Assembly: GCA_013368315.1 (NCBI GenBank)
Contig: JAACJM010000178.1
Location: 1-64,000 of the forward strand
DNA from: Tetrapyrgos nigripes
Taxonomy: Eukaryota; Basidiomycota; Agaricomycetes; Agaricales; Campanellaceae
DNA: 64,000 nt
Direction of reading: 5' to 3'
The position numbers were made by a program, and so were the translations under genes. A model generated the notes under the pieces. It made no database searches and had not been told where the DNA came from. It worked only from the letters and a program-made list of their open reading frames with translations. Shown here piece by piece: positions 23,341 to 34,983 of this stretch. The number at the start of each line of letters is the position of its first letter. Position 1 is the first letter of the stretch.

Positions 23341-24510
23341 CAGATACACAGCTAAACCCTGACCACCCAGTGGTAACCTGGGAAAGTCCTCCCTGTCAGG
23401 GAGAGTATATCTTCTCTTTGAAGTGTCGAACATGATAAGATTCTCATTAACAAGGGCAGGTGTGACAGGACATTTAACTGGACTATTGGGGAAGGGATGG
23501 GGTGTACCAAAAATCCAGCAAGATGCATGTGTGAATGCGGTTGTGCATGTGTATGCAGTTGAGATTTAGATTTGGATGACTCCATGGCCAGCATCAGTTG
23601 TTTGAGTTGTCAGGTGATGGCATCCATCTGAGCCTGAGACATCGTGACTGGAGCTGCTGGAGCTGCCAAGGTAACTGGATCTTGTTCTTGTGAATCTTGT
23701 CCACTTGAAGAGGAATGTTCCCATGGGCAATAATGAAGTGAAATAGTTGCAAACTTTGTGTAGAGGATTTGGACTGATTCTTGAATAGTAGGTGGTGATG
23801 TGTTGTTTCATTTGGTTTCTAGTACTTGATTTTCAAACCACTCCTTGAGAGATTTCAGAAGACCTGTGATAAAATAAAAATTAACCACTTCAGTTGTCAT
23901 TCTCTTTTTCTTAAGAAGGCAAGATGCATAATAAAGGAAATTCTGCCTATACATATCCACATTGCTCTTGGAAGAGAACAATCCCTTTTTGTTGAAATTC
24001 TTGCAATATTTCTCGAGACCCTTTTGTGTGATCTCTTTCAGAGCAATTTGAGCATTGCTGCAGCTGCTGCCCATGTCCTGGTGTTGGTCTCACCATCTTC
24101 TAGGTCCCTATCAAACTCAGGAAGGTAACGTATGATGTCCTTAACTTTTGGGGACATGTAGATGATGATGTAGTTAACAAGCTTGTTGGGGTTCATGATG
24201 CCTGCTCTTTCCCCATGGGATAAAATCTCATCAAGGAAGTCTCAAACATTCTTCCCATCAAAGAATGGTGCTCCTGGGGTCTTGGGAACTGGCATGGGGA
24301 CCGTCAATGTAGTGATGGTGGTGTTGTTGACATGTTGTCAAAGTCAGTAACAATAATTGAAGGTATTGAGGAGGATGACAACATTGAAATGGTTGTCAGC
24401 GAGGACAGAGTCAAAGAATCTGAGAAATCCATAATGGCAGTTGTGGAATTCAGACCAAGTTCTTGGTAGAACTCAAAATACTGGCAAAGAAGAGGTGAGA
24501 AAAGAATAAA
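23340..24510 (-). pseudogene. Gypsy gag N-terminal region (heavily frame-shifted)
   Basis: Pieces of the conserved Gag N-terminal domain can be read across all three minus frames. They are PKTPGAPFFDGKNV and FLDEILSHGERAGI near 24200-24290, then VNYIIIYMSPKVKDIIRYLPEFD and TRTWAAAAAMLKLL near 24050-24180, and NFYFITGLLKSLKEWFENQVLE near 23815-23890. At least four frame changes or stops are needed to follow it. The region 23350-23600 reads as the low-complexity linker. This is the 5' part of the same gag whose 3' part is at 19903-20715. Confidence 0.7.
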
Positions 24511-24549
24511 GGGGCGAAGACACACCTGGAAGCCTGGGTTCATGGAAAA

Positions 24550-26552
24550 CTTCTTCTCCTGCAGTGGTCACCACTGAGGAAGGAGAGTTCTCACTACTGG
24601 TTAAGCAAAGGGAAATAGTTGGATACCCAGACATATGTCAAGGTGAAGTGTAAAATACCTAACTGCTCCTCAGAGATGGTAGAGTAGATTAGTATAGAGA
24701 AGGTAAATAATGTACTCACCTTTGAAGACACACTGGCCTTTAAGCTAGTACAAGGGAGAAAGAGAGAGAAGCTCGTTGGTGTCTTAAGGATGAAGCCTCA
24801 TTGGACTTTGAGTGAGAGAGAGAAAAGTGAGATAAAATTTCCCATACTCCAAAACACACCCATTAAGTTATACATGTGACCATTTTCTACTAAATAAGGA
24901 ATATGCATCAGAGTCAGTCAGAATCCTCAGAGTCGGGATGACACCAATAATATCCACCTCATCAACAATACAGTGCTCTTCCCACACACTATATCAGAGA
25001 GGTTTTGGTGGTCCGAACATTGTCTTGGAATCATCACTCTTCCTCCACACTTTCTTGTACATGAACCACTCAAAAGAGAGAGAAAAAGAACAAAAGAAGA
25101 TCATTCACCCAGCCATACAATCCATTCCAAACCATATTCCTCCATCAAACAGATATATGTGTTGCCACAGCAGACTGCAGTCATAGACTGTAGAGAATTG
25201 TCAGTAAGGGATAGAATGGATCATCGTGGGCTTGTCTTGTTAACTATAGAGGCAGGAATGTTCTACCTGCAAGGCAGGTAATATGTACACAGTGCCTGTC
25301 CACATAAAGTGACAGGATGTTGCTTTGCAGGAAGAAAAAGACAAACATGGGGCAGTGGAGTTTAAGCTGAAAGGACTACCATGGGGTGGTGTTGAAGGTA
25401 AACAAACTGTACAAGCGAGACAGATGCTGGTATGCAATAGCCTCCTTCTGATCTTGCCACTGCCTTATTTGTCTGTTTTTATTCTCTGTTTGTCAGTGTG
25501 GTATCCTTGAGGTGTGTCAGAAATCCTTGTCTCAGCCACCTTCAGCTACACCTTTGGCACATGCTGTACCCATGCAATCCTTCATATTTCCATATCCATC
25601 ATTCTTACATCATTCACTGCCTATGTGCGCCCCCACCCTATTCTATTTCTGTTTCATTTATTATGTCAATCATTCATTCTGTTCATCGCTCCACATCTAT
25701 ATTCATTTTTAACATTTGATTTATTCATTCTATTTACTGCTTGGGACTCGCAATTGTTTAGTACATTAGTTATAGGAGCATCATAGTTAGTTGCAGAGTC
25801 TTGATACAGGAGTTGGTTTCACTACTTGTATATAGGTAGTGTTTTCCTGTACTCAAGCCTCAGAATTGATCTTGTTGTTGTCGTTTCCTCTTATTCTTCT
25901 CTGCTTGTTCTGCATTGCAAATCAAGGAATATGTGCACTATACTTGTGCGTGGTGAATCTAGTCAGACGACTCTCTCAGGAGTCACAGTTGTCTCGTATC
26001 CTTTACAGGGATTCTTGTTCTACATTCACCATCTATTGTTGTTCTCCTTGATCTAGTTCCTTGTTCTTGTCTCAGTTGCCATACAGGCATGTAGATTGAT
26101 CTGCCAGCAGCTTGGATTGTTGGTCTCATAGGCTTAGGGTTAGTGGGTGAGTAGTGTCACTCCCTCTTGCCAAAGCCACCCCTAGGTTCCAGACTCCTCC
26201 TGGGGCATTCTCCCCTCATCAACAAGCCCATTCGGCATCGAGAGGCTAGCCTGGCTTGAGGGTTTGTGACAGAAGATCAATTCTCCATTGTCATTCAGGG
26301 GAACTCATTCAATTATCTTTATCAAACCTATCCTATCCTTTATCCTTCCTTTCCATCAGTACCAAAAACCTTGAGGAGGGATTAACTTGTTTGAGAACCT
26401 CTTTGAGCACCTCAGGTACTGCCATCGGACATCAACATCTTCCTTAGGAATTCACTACTTCTTTGGATCATTGTTGGGTGTTGTTGGTGCTGCTCATCAG
26501 TAAAGAGCATTGCCTATAGCTGCATATTGGCTGTTGATACCTTTCCAGACAG
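24550..26552. other. Retroelement-associated DNA without a supported gene
   Basis: The short ORFs (for example the overlapping frames at 25500-25790 and 25826-26056) are hydrophobic, overlap in all frames and carry no domain. The segment 26150-26460 is C-rich and resembles untranslated leader DNA of a retroelement. No gene is supported. Confidence 0.4.
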
Positions 26553-27311
26553 TGTCATGACGTCTATATTTGGTACTATTTATTTCTTCTTATCTCCATA
26601 TTCCTGGATCTTTATACCATATGACTCTTGTTCCACATGCTACGCACTGGACCTTTCATTTCTCCAATACAGCTTCAATACAGCTTCTTGACAGCTTCCT
26701 TTACAGCTTTCTTTACAGCTTTCCTTACAGCCTCCCTTACAGCTTGGAGGCAACTGAAAGAAGCACAAGACTCAATGGAACACATGAAAAGTACCAGGAT
26801 GGAAAGGAAACGGTCACACGGGACCGCGAGAGGAAAAGACAGGTGACTATTGACATGAGAAATGATATGAATCATGAAGGAACCAAATGACTTAAAGGAA
26901 CTGGGAAGAAGGGATGACTCAACATGAGTCGTAGTGACTGGGTCAGAGTCAGAATGACTGGAAAGAGGCAGCAAGAAGGCTGTACTATTCAAATCTTTAT
27001 GTATATAAGCTGAGTGGGGACACACAATCCCCCAGCCCGCTATTTTGTTGTAACCCCGTACTTACCATTGAATATACTATTTTAAATCCCTTATCTACTC
27101 TCTTGCGCCTGCCGTTAAAGTTTACTAACTGCATTCTCACATTGTAAGTATTCAATCTCTGCCTGCCGTCAAGCCTATCGACTGCAACAGGGTTCTTATT
27201 CGCCACCACCGATAATCCTCTGAACCATACTCGATGCGTTGAGATATTAATGGCTCGTGACTGCATTCAACCATAGCACTATACCCATTTAAGTCAATTC
27301 ACCTTTCGGCA
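26553..27311 (+). repeat. LTR (gypsy-type), related to the solo LTR at 34984-35440
   Basis: Begins TGTCATGACGTCTATATTTG and ends near TTCGGCA. It contains tandem TTTACAGCTTxC units (26690-26745) and a TATATAAG box near 27003. Its first ~170 bp are the reverse complement of the right end of 34984-35440, with the same TACAGCTT units. The downstream halves differ, so these are two subfamilies. The right boundary is inferred from the CA end and the ACCCCTATTCA word that follows. The hydrophobic ORFs here are artefacts. Confidence 0.6.
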
Positions 27312-27397
27312 ACCCCTATTCATGTGTATACATTGAGCTGCCTACACAGCTCGTAAGTACTCAGACATAAATACATTTACTTTGTATATACTACTAC

Positions 27398-27724
27398 TTA
27401 GTTCTTGTATATGTCATAACATGGGTCCTGGAGCTCTTTCAAGGAACACTTCATTTCTGCCTTCCATCGACACACTAGACATGAAATTTGGGACCTGCTC
27501 ACGGTCTTCTCAAAGACGCAGGGGAGCCTGTGCTTTGCACACTGTTTGCAAGGAAATCTTGGGATATCATAGATGATCCCGGGAGTGGTGTTGATGCAGA
27601 AATTACTAATGTTCTTCGCAGCATTGGTAGGACTGATAAAAGGCATCAGGGTGGTCGACTGATAATCATTGCATGGCCAAATGACATACCAAGAATTCTG
27701 GATGTCTTTTGTGAGCCAAGACAC
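27398..27724 (-). CDS. Zinc-cluster-like ORF fragment (paired CX2CX6C)
   Basis: The minus-strand frame encodes about 108 residues with two identical cysteine spacings: PCKQCAKHRLPC and SCLVCRWKAEMKC, each CX2CX6C, 16 residues apart. This pattern resembles the cysteine-rich blocks seen in many Agaricomycete hypothetical proteins and some retroelement Gag proteins, and loosely the Zn2Cys6 fold. The nominal start is not an obvious gene start and the opposite strand is also open (27488-27727), so coding on this strand is inferred only from the cysteine pattern. It lies between an LTR and a gypsy pol fragment. Confidence 0.35.
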   Translation of the reverse strand: MSWLTKDIQNSWYVIWPCNDYQSTTLMPFISPTNAAKNISNFCINTTPGIIYDIPRFPCKQCAKHRLPCVFEKTVSRSQISCLVCRWKAEMKCSLKELQDPCYDIYKN

Positions 27725-27946
27725 TAAGGAGAAGAATCATAAATAAAATGCCTGGAAAAATATACTGGGCAAAAGAGGATCTCACCTTAGTGCCCTGTCT
27801 TGTTCAAAGGGGACTCAATGTGCCTGTTGTTCTCAAAGGGGTTCTCGTTGACAATGTCAGCATCTTGAAAGATGAAAGCAGGGACATGGGAGCATGATAC
27901 GCCATAAAAAATTGCAGTATACATACAGTAGAATATATCATATGGA

Positions 27947-28107
27947 ATAATCTTGTATGGAATAATATGTCATATGGAATACACTTTTGGCTGCCTCAAA
28001 CTGACTTTCACTGCTAAAAAAATATATCATATGAAATATCCATGGTATGGAATACAGTTTGGGTGTCTCCCACCAATATTCCATATAATATATTCCATAC
28101 AAGGAAA
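27947..28107. mobile_element. Small AT-rich inverted-repeat element
   Basis: The left arm CTTGTATGGAATAATATG...ATATGGAATA is matched by the inverted TATTCCATATAATATATTCC...ATACAAG on the right. The core contains further ATATCATATG half-sites. This is probably a MITE of about 150-160 bp, inserted upstream of the pol fragment. Confidence 0.55.
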
Positions 28108-28154
28108 AAACTCATATCCTAGCAGATGGTTTATCCTGACGGGCTCCAAATGAA

Positions 28155-29910
28155 GGCGAGAAGTATCAGAAGCTGATTCTGAAAGTAGATGAAGATACTG
28201 AGGAAGAGGATGATGAGCTACCTCTATGCTTCAGTATGGGAGAAGGAGAAACTGAGGAACCCTATGATTTCGAAGAGTTTAAGCACTTAATTGATTATAG
28301 GGGAGGCTATTTCAATGGCTTAGCGGTTGGAGAAGAAGAAGTAGAGGATGAAATTCAAGAGGAATTAGATCATGAAAACGTCTGCTTGTTAGCAAGGACA
28401 AGGTCTGCAGAAAGTATTGGGGCAAAATTGCCAAGAGAATCGGAAGAGATTGCTAACCTGCCTCTTCAACAATTTGCACATGTTATCATGGCACCACTGG
28501 ATAGTGCAGAATGGTCGAAACAACACCCCTATAGTGAGACTCACCAAACCAAAGAAGCTAAAGAGTTTGATAATATGATTCCTCAAATTATTGAATACTT
28601 AAAGGACCCTACAGGTTCCTCATTGAAAGAACTTAGCGTAAAAGCTAAGAGAAAGGTTATAAAAAGAGCTACACATTTCTTTGTTAACAAAGATGGAAGA
28701 TTGTACTGAAAGAACCCTGACATTCAAGGACAGCATCTTCTCTATGTACCTAAAGAAAGGAGAATGTTTATGATGCATGCCATGCATGATGATTTAGGAC
28801 ATAAAGGAGTATATGCAATGGAAGGTTTAATCACTAGATGATTCTGGTGGCCAGATATGGAAACTGATGTTCAGTGGTTTGTTGGAAGTTGCAATGTTTG
28901 TCAAGCTAGGAAGCTCAGACTACCAAAAATACCTCCTACGCTAACTCATACTCCCTCCTTGTTCCAGAAAGTACATGTAGATGTTTTCAAAGTATCACCA
29001 GCTAGCAATGGGTGTAAGAACGTTGTGCATGGTAGATGTGTGCTATCAAGATGGTCAGAAGGACATGCATTAAAGCATGATACCGCTAGAGCCATTGCCA
29101 AATGGTTCTTCGAGGATATAATATGCAGATGGGGAGTCCCTGAAGAAGTTGTGACAGATAATGCTCCTCAAATGAAAGTGGTTCTTCAGTGGCTTGAAGG
29201 TATAACTATCTCAACGTATAATTCTCGAGCTAACAGAGTAATTGAATGAGCACATTTTGATATTAGACATGCCTTAGTAAAAGCTACTGGTGGTGACTTG
29301 TCTAAGTGGTTTTGGTTCTTGAAACCAGTGCTATGGGCAGATAGAGTAACTCCTAGGAGAGGTCTAGGATGCTCACCATACTTTATTGCTCTAGGAGCAG
29401 AACCTATTCTACCTTTAGACATAGTAGAATTGACTTGGTTAGTAAAATTACTGGATAGAGTTCTATCAACTGAAGAACTAGTGGGATATCAAGCTCAGGC
29501 ACTAGCTAAGCATCAAGTGCACGTAGAAGAAATGATCGCTAGAGTGGATGAGCAAAAGAGGGCTGAATTGAAGCACTTCAAGAAGAAGTATAGACATGTT
29601 ATTAAAAATTGGGACTTTAAACCTGGAATTTTAGTTCAAGTTCATAATACTCAAATTGAGAAGAACTTAGACAGGAAGATGTATCCTAGGTACATAGGAC
29701 CTATGATCGTTATCCAAAGAACTAAAGGAGGTGCCTATATCCTAGTGGAAATGGACAGAACAGTTCTGTGAGAGAAAGTGGCTGCCTTTAGGGCTCTACC
29801 TCATAAAGTGAGATATGAACCAATAGATCTCCCAGAAGATATTCATAAACTTATTGACTTAGAGCCAGAGCAGCTCCAAGCAATGGTTGAGGATGAATCT
29901 ATGGACTAAT
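28155..29910 (+). pseudogene. Gypsy pol: integrase and C-terminal domain (degraded)
   Basis: The reading starts in a pre-integrase linker (28155-28709) and passes an HHCC finger (HDDLGHKG ... CNVCQARK, 28770-28915). The integrase core follows, with VHVDVFKV (first Asp), VTDNAPQM (second Asp) and NSRANRVIE with the third Glu present. The tail GILVQVHNTQIEKNLDRKMYPRYIGPM is the typical C-terminal chromodomain-less end of this clade. Stops at 28707-28709, 28839-28841, 29247-29249 and 29769-29771 are all TGA; the last three sit where CGA (Arg) is expected. RT and RNase H are missing. It probably belongs with the LTR at 26553, but no 3' LTR was found. Confidence 0.85.
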
Positions 29911-30241
29911 CTTGAGTACCAGGAAAAGACTACAGCTAAGAGCTCCTCAATATGACTTGAACAGAGTTGAACCAAATGATGGAGAGAACCTAGCAGGAGG
30001 GTCAGACAATGAAGAAGAGCTACCTGAAGCAGAGTCGACGTTGATTGGACCTCGTACAAGAGCTAGGGGCAAAAACACTTCGTGGGATAAATTATGGCAA
30101 AAATAGTGGTCGATTAAGTAGGCCTAGGGTGGATAACAAAAATCCACACCTATCCACAGTGGGTAACGTTTGATCCATAGGAGCAATTGACTGCTATAGA
30201 TATGCAAGGTGCTATCAAACACCACAGATAGGTGATGGAAT

Positions 30242-30348
30242 GCAAGTTCTTGGATTCGAACCAAGGATTGCGAGGGTAAGACAACACTGACACTGCATTG
30301 GTGTTATCTTATACTTCAACACTGTGTTAACCACTACACTAAACTTGC
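30242..30348 (-). other. tRNA-like sequence (tRNA pseudogene or SINE head)
   Basis: Read on the minus strand, a 7-bp acceptor stem (GCAAGTT / AACTTGC) encloses a D-arm with an A-box-like TAGTGTAGTGGTTAACAC and a perfect T-arm/B box (CTTGG TTCGAAT CCAAG). The middle is too long (total ~107 nt) and no normal anticodon loop with T33 can be formed. The motif GTGTTG occurs on both sides of a ~34-nt insert, so an insertion or duplication may have disrupted a tRNA. It could also be the pol III head of a SINE. No poly-A or poly-T tail is obvious. Confidence 0.5.
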
Positions 30349-30349
30349 T

Positions 30350-31170
30350 GTTAATCCTATACTTAAACCCAGTCGAATGAACTGATGAACACTATTGGAA
30401 AAATCTGTAGGTGCTAGCTTACATAATATGGGTGGAATGACTGAATCAGGCAATCCCACTTAACGAGATAAAATACATGGCCATTATCTACTTAATACAG
30501 GGACGAGGAACAATCCAGTAGTGTTAAAAGTATGCTACAGCCTGTAGGACCTAGTGAACAAGTCAAGGAAACACTAAGGGACAAGGGTTACAGTACTTGC
30601 TATGGGAAAAGTGTTTATCCCACCTTTGGTTTGCCAATCAAATAGATCTGAGGACGTGTTCTGGTCTATGACGTTAGTGACTACGCATGGCAATTGATTG
30701 ATGTACTTACGATTGACTCATGGAGACAGCAACAGGTCGTCTACAAGTAGTATGACTGAATAGACAAGGGTTGGATTTTGGAGCCACCCAATGTTGGTTA
30801 GCAAGAAGAGAGTCTGTAGGATGTCTTTTAAAAGCCAGGGTATGGGACATAGACCTCACATCTTGATGTTGGTGAGGACCGAGAAGGAAATGGGACCAAT
30901 GTCTGAGAGTACAATAGACACAGGCCATGAGGATGGATCAAGTCTGGAAAAAGTGGCGCTAAGTGCTAACGGTTTATATCCTGCTCAGAAACATTCTGAT
31001 CCAAGTCCGAATGATGACAGAATCTGGATCTGAGCAGCAGAAAAGATGATGGAGCTCTGGAGAGATCAGAAGGGTCAATAAAGAAAGATTTATTGATACC
31101 TAGTGGACGGTGTACCTATGTGAATGATCCAAAAACCAAATGTTACTACCTAGCGAAAGCTATACTAAGG
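30350..31170. other. No supported gene
   Basis: Short ORFs on both strands lack domains or splice structure. The segment separates the tRNA-like sequence from the 3' end of the minus-strand unknown gene. Confidence 0.4.
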
Positions 31171-31174
31171 GTCT

Positions 31175-32533
31175 ACTGAGAGGCCTGAGCGGCTACAGAT
31201 GAGGCAGAAGTAACTAAGGCCATCAGAATAACGGAGATGGACTTATTAGTGCTACTCTCAGGAGAAAGGTCCCTAAGAGACTGTTTCTTGGCCATGGCAG
31301 CATCCTTCAACTCTGTATGCTCGAGCTTAGCATTGATAACTGCAACTAAATTGTTGTAAGCCCCTCTGTAATGCGAGGTGAGGAAGTGCATTTGATGAGC
31401 GACAGATAGCATTTCCCCTCTCAGGAAGTTTCTTATAGTTGAAGAAAGCTCCAATGTTGGTCTTATGGAAAAGCTCCTTGTGTGTATCAAGTGGCTCTAG
31501 AAAGGAAATCATAATGAGCCACTAGATAGGAAAAAGATAGAGAAAATAAGTACTTACCAGTAGACAGAGGGTTGAAGTTGTTCACAGAACCAGTGAACAC
31601 ACAGCTACACTTGGTATGGGCAAGCTCATCCTGATGATTAGTCTCAGCCTTATGAAGGTAATAGTCAGCCTTGAGGTATTCTTGAGAAGAGGTATCAATG
31701 CCCTCAATGAAGGAGTACTGGAGACATATGGTGGTAGCATGAGTCATTGGACGAGGGGTATCAGAAGTTGCTCTGGAAGCCTTGACCTAGCAGGAATGGT
31801 CAGAATACTTTAAGTACTAAAGAAATGTACCTTAGCGATCTTCAGCAGCTCTTTAACATTCTTAGGAGCATTGCTAGATGCTCCAAGACCACGAGTGTCA
31901 CCCATCTTATAAAATAAGATGAGATTGAGGGGTATAAGTGGTTAGAAAAAGGTGCAGACTTACCATAACGTCGTCCTTGGGAATGTCTTTGAGATCAGGC
32001 AAAACCTCAACATTGGATTCCCCACTGTATTCAATAATAGCTGGAGAGGAAGGACCATGCTAGGTAGAAAGCTGAAATAAGTAAGATGGTTGATAAGGAA
32101 AAACACTAGCTAGACGCACCCTGCATTTGCCTTTATTGTTTGACAGTTCTTCCTGATGAGCAACAGCCTTATGGAGAGTCTCCGCAAAGTTGGTGATTTT
32201 GTCCAAGCTGTGAAGCTTGTTTTTGTCAACGTTGAATTGGTTGATGTAACCCTTGATGGTTTCGGCATGGTGGAGATAGGCAGCAACACAAGCCTTGGAG
32301 TTGCAGAACTCCTTAGCGTCTACAGGCTCAGACTATCAAGAGAAAATCAGAGGTAAATCGACGGTATAGACAATAAGTATATGTACCACAGTGTCCCCAT
32401 AGCTCTGAAGAGCAGTAATAATGAGGAGACCTGGATTGTACATATGGGCAATTGCAGCAGCATTGTCACTAGCATTGGAGACCTTGGCAAGCCAAGAGTC
32501 AGGTTGAAAAGAGGTAGAAGTAGCAGCAGACAT
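31175..32533 (-). CDS. Unknown multi-exon gene (probably 6 exons)
   Basis: Start ATG at 32533 (MSAATSTSFQPDSWLAKVS). Exons joined by consensus introns read: GYGDT/V, SEPVDAKEFCNSK ... NNKGKCR, HGPSSPAIIEYSGES ... PKDDVM, MGDTRGLGASSNAP ... LKIAK, VKASRATSDTPRPM ... NNFNPLST, then EPLDTHKELFHKTNIGAFF. The first five junctions keep the frame (acceptors TTGATAG, ACCTAG, ATAAG, TGCTAG; donors GTACAT, GTGCGT, GTAAGT, GTACAT). In the last exon the spliced frame ends at a TAA near 31328, while the neighbouring frame stays open to 31175 with plausible sequence (FLRGEMLSVAHQMHF ... SSVAAQASQ). A frameshift near 31440 or an unseen intron is therefore likely. No domain is recognised; the composition is soluble and charged. 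It lies within a transposon nest, so it may be element cargo or a retroelement Gag-like gene. Confidence 0.5.
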
Positions 32534-32539
32534 AGCAGA

Positions 32540-33253
32540 GAGGGATAAAATGAAGATGTGAGGTTTCATGCTAAAGAAAAATCGAATTTCTTGCAGTCTG
32601 AAGACTGGTAACACTATGTGTCATCCTTGATCCTACTATGACATCTTCATTGGGACAATGAATCTTTTAGTTGGGGGGAGGAGGCGCGCTGCGACCTAGC
32701 GATTTCTGAAAATGGCAGTAATGCCATCAGAAAAATTCAGACATCAAGTATTGCAAATAGGTGGAGGGAGATATGAAATTCCTATGCCTAGGGCAATGTT
32801 TGAGTATGGAAAGAATCAATAGAAACATGTATCCCCAGCAAGGATACGACAGAAGGGTACTCAATAAGAGCCTAGCAAGGGCCCAAAAGGCAGAAAAATT
32901 GCCATATCAAAGGTGGAAAAAGCATGTATTCAATGAAGAATCAGGCTTTAGATACTACAAGAGAGCTCTACGCTAAGGAGAAGTTGTAAAAATACGCCAC
33001 TCCGAACAGAGAGAGTGACCCCTAACAAATGGCTGAGTAACTCACAAGTTCAAAAGCTTAAAATAACTTAGCGTTCACACAGAACAGGATAAAAGGGCTG
33101 GACACATATAATTTAAGGACTTTTAAAGGTCCTACAGACGTACATAAAGCTACACAAGTAGCTACAAGGAAGGCTACAAGAAAAGGAATACAAAATCCAA
33201 TACTTAAAGACTACAAAAAGGATATAAAAGAAAGACTATAAATAAATGTCCTA
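32540..33253. other. Spacer between two minus-strand unknown genes
   Basis: A plus-strand ORF at 32761-32976 is K/R-rich without a domain. Repeated GGCTACAAG/AAGACTAC words at 33145-33240 look like low complexity. It probably holds the promoter of the 32533 gene and the 3' flank of the upstream one. Confidence 0.4.
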
Positions 33254-34870
33254 ATCAGAATCCAGATACATTAATTCAAGCTTCTCATCATCTTCTTTGT
33301 TGTCTTCCTCAGGGATAGGAGCCTGGAAGGTATTGATGAGACAGCAACAAAAAGCAGGAGTCCAAGCAGCAGTGCTAGACCCTGAGGTAGGAAGAAGAAA
33401 GATAAATACATTAATAGCTAGCATATAAAAGAGAAAAAGACTTACTTGGACAAGAGAACTTCAAGCTCCCTCCTCTTGAGGCATGGGATGGGAGGGAGGC
33501 TGATACAAATCCTCTTGATGACAACAAAGGAGACGAACAGGGTGACCAAAGTGGTAGGCTCATTGTAATACCCAGGATTGTCAAATGCATGCACAAAAGG
33601 AGGAACCTAACCCCAGTAAGTATAAAGAGAGGAGAAAAATAATGACAGGAACTTACTCAGATTTGGTTGTGAACTTGGTCTTCAGCCCAAGCCTGAACCT
33701 CGTCATAGTTCCAAAGTCCCAGAGGAATGCCGGAACCTTGGGAGGATGGAGCCCCCTGAACAGCAGAAAGGTTTGAGGCCTCAGCACCATGGCTAGTGGC
33801 TGGATCCAGAGGCAGGATGCTGGTCTCAACCTTGGCAGTAGCCAAGGTAGAGCAAGTCAGCCTACAAGATGGAGGCTGAGGAGACAGCACCTAGACAACC
33901 AAAATGAGTCCAAAAAGTAGGGAAAAAGGGAAGAAAAACAAGACTTACCATGTCCTCCATATCTGAATCTGGAAGGAAAAGAGGATCCATGGGAGTGGTC
34001 ACTAGTGGTGCTGGAAGAGGGGGCGAGGGATATCAGAGTTGAGACAAAGGAAGGTGGTATTGACGTGACAGAGGCTGGCGAACCCCTGGAATGGCTGATA
34101 TACATATTTGGGCTTGGGAGCCTCTGGCTAGCAGATAAGCGTCAGCAAAAAGTTCAAAAGGAAAAGAGAAAAAGAAGAGAACATACCTGTGAAGGGGCAG
34201 GACGTATGACACATGTCGCACCCTGATCCTGGTCCTTGGCCTTTTGCTTGCCCTTGCCCTCCTTTTTGTTGGCCTTAGTGCATTCTTCGGCTGTGGGAAC
34301 AGACTTGCTCATTGGACATGAGAATTTAGGAACAATAGGCTGGAAAAATGAGAGATTTCAGTACTCAAAAGTACATAGAAACAAAACAGAGGAAACTTAC
34401 AAGTGATGCTGCAATCGCAGTCTTGAGCTTTTTAAGGGGAGGCACCTTGATTTTGAGGGAACTTGAGCTAGGGATGCTAGCAAGTTGATCCAAGTACAGA
34501 GGCTCGTCCACCTATAGCAATGAAGATCGTTAGGCATCCCAAGGAGGCAAAATAAGAAGGAGGACTTACTAAATTATCTTGATGAGGCAGGACTTCCTCA
34601 AAGTCCCAGTTGGGTAAACAATTGTCAACCAGGAAAAATCCAACAATGGGCGTGAGTTTCAATTCTTGAGGTTGCGCTTGGCCAGGAAAGTGGTGATGAC
34701 CATATTGAGGGCCATCACGACCACATTCGGCATTCAGGAAGGAAAATCGTTGGGATGAGCGTATACAGAGTGCCATAAGTCGCACTAGAAACCAAACAAA
34801 AGTGAATATGAATGAGAGAAAAGGAAAAATTGAAGGATGCATGATGAAAGGAATCCTGGTCACCATGAAA
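33254..34870 (-). pseudogene. Decayed unknown multi-exon gene
   Basis: Minus-strand exons with consensus introns can be followed from about 34760 to a TAG near 33254: ELKLTPIVGFFLVDNC ... LPHQDNL, VDEPLYLDQLASIPSS, PIVPKFSCPMSKSVPT (K-rich), a P/S/T-rich exon ending SDMEDM, VLSPQPPSCRLTC ... AEDQVHNQI, then VPPFVHAFDNPGYYNEP ... LEVLLS, and finally TAAWTPAFCCCLINTF ending KLELMYLDSD. At least two TGA codons sit where the spliced frame should continue (near 34030 and 33659), most simply TGG to TGA changes. No domain is recognised. The same orientation and similar intron style suggest it belonged with the 32533 gene. Confidence 0.4.
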
Positions 34871-34983
34871 TTCAGATCGTCGTTGCTCAGGCTTTGATGA
34901 CTAACCCAAGCTCAGTTTTTTATGACTTTCCTATTCTCAGGACAATCTACAAGTTGGAAAGTTCCATGCCTGCAAAGTACCTC

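Noticed and set aside
26570..26890. Overlapping 106- and 72-codon ORFs
   Set aside because: They lie in the LTR; the same peptide-like text reappears in the homologous solo LTR in another context. They reflect LTR sequence, not a gene.
30242..30348. Annotating a functional tRNA gene
   Set aside because: The acceptor and T arms are good, but no normal anticodon stem-loop forms, so it is listed only as tRNA-like.
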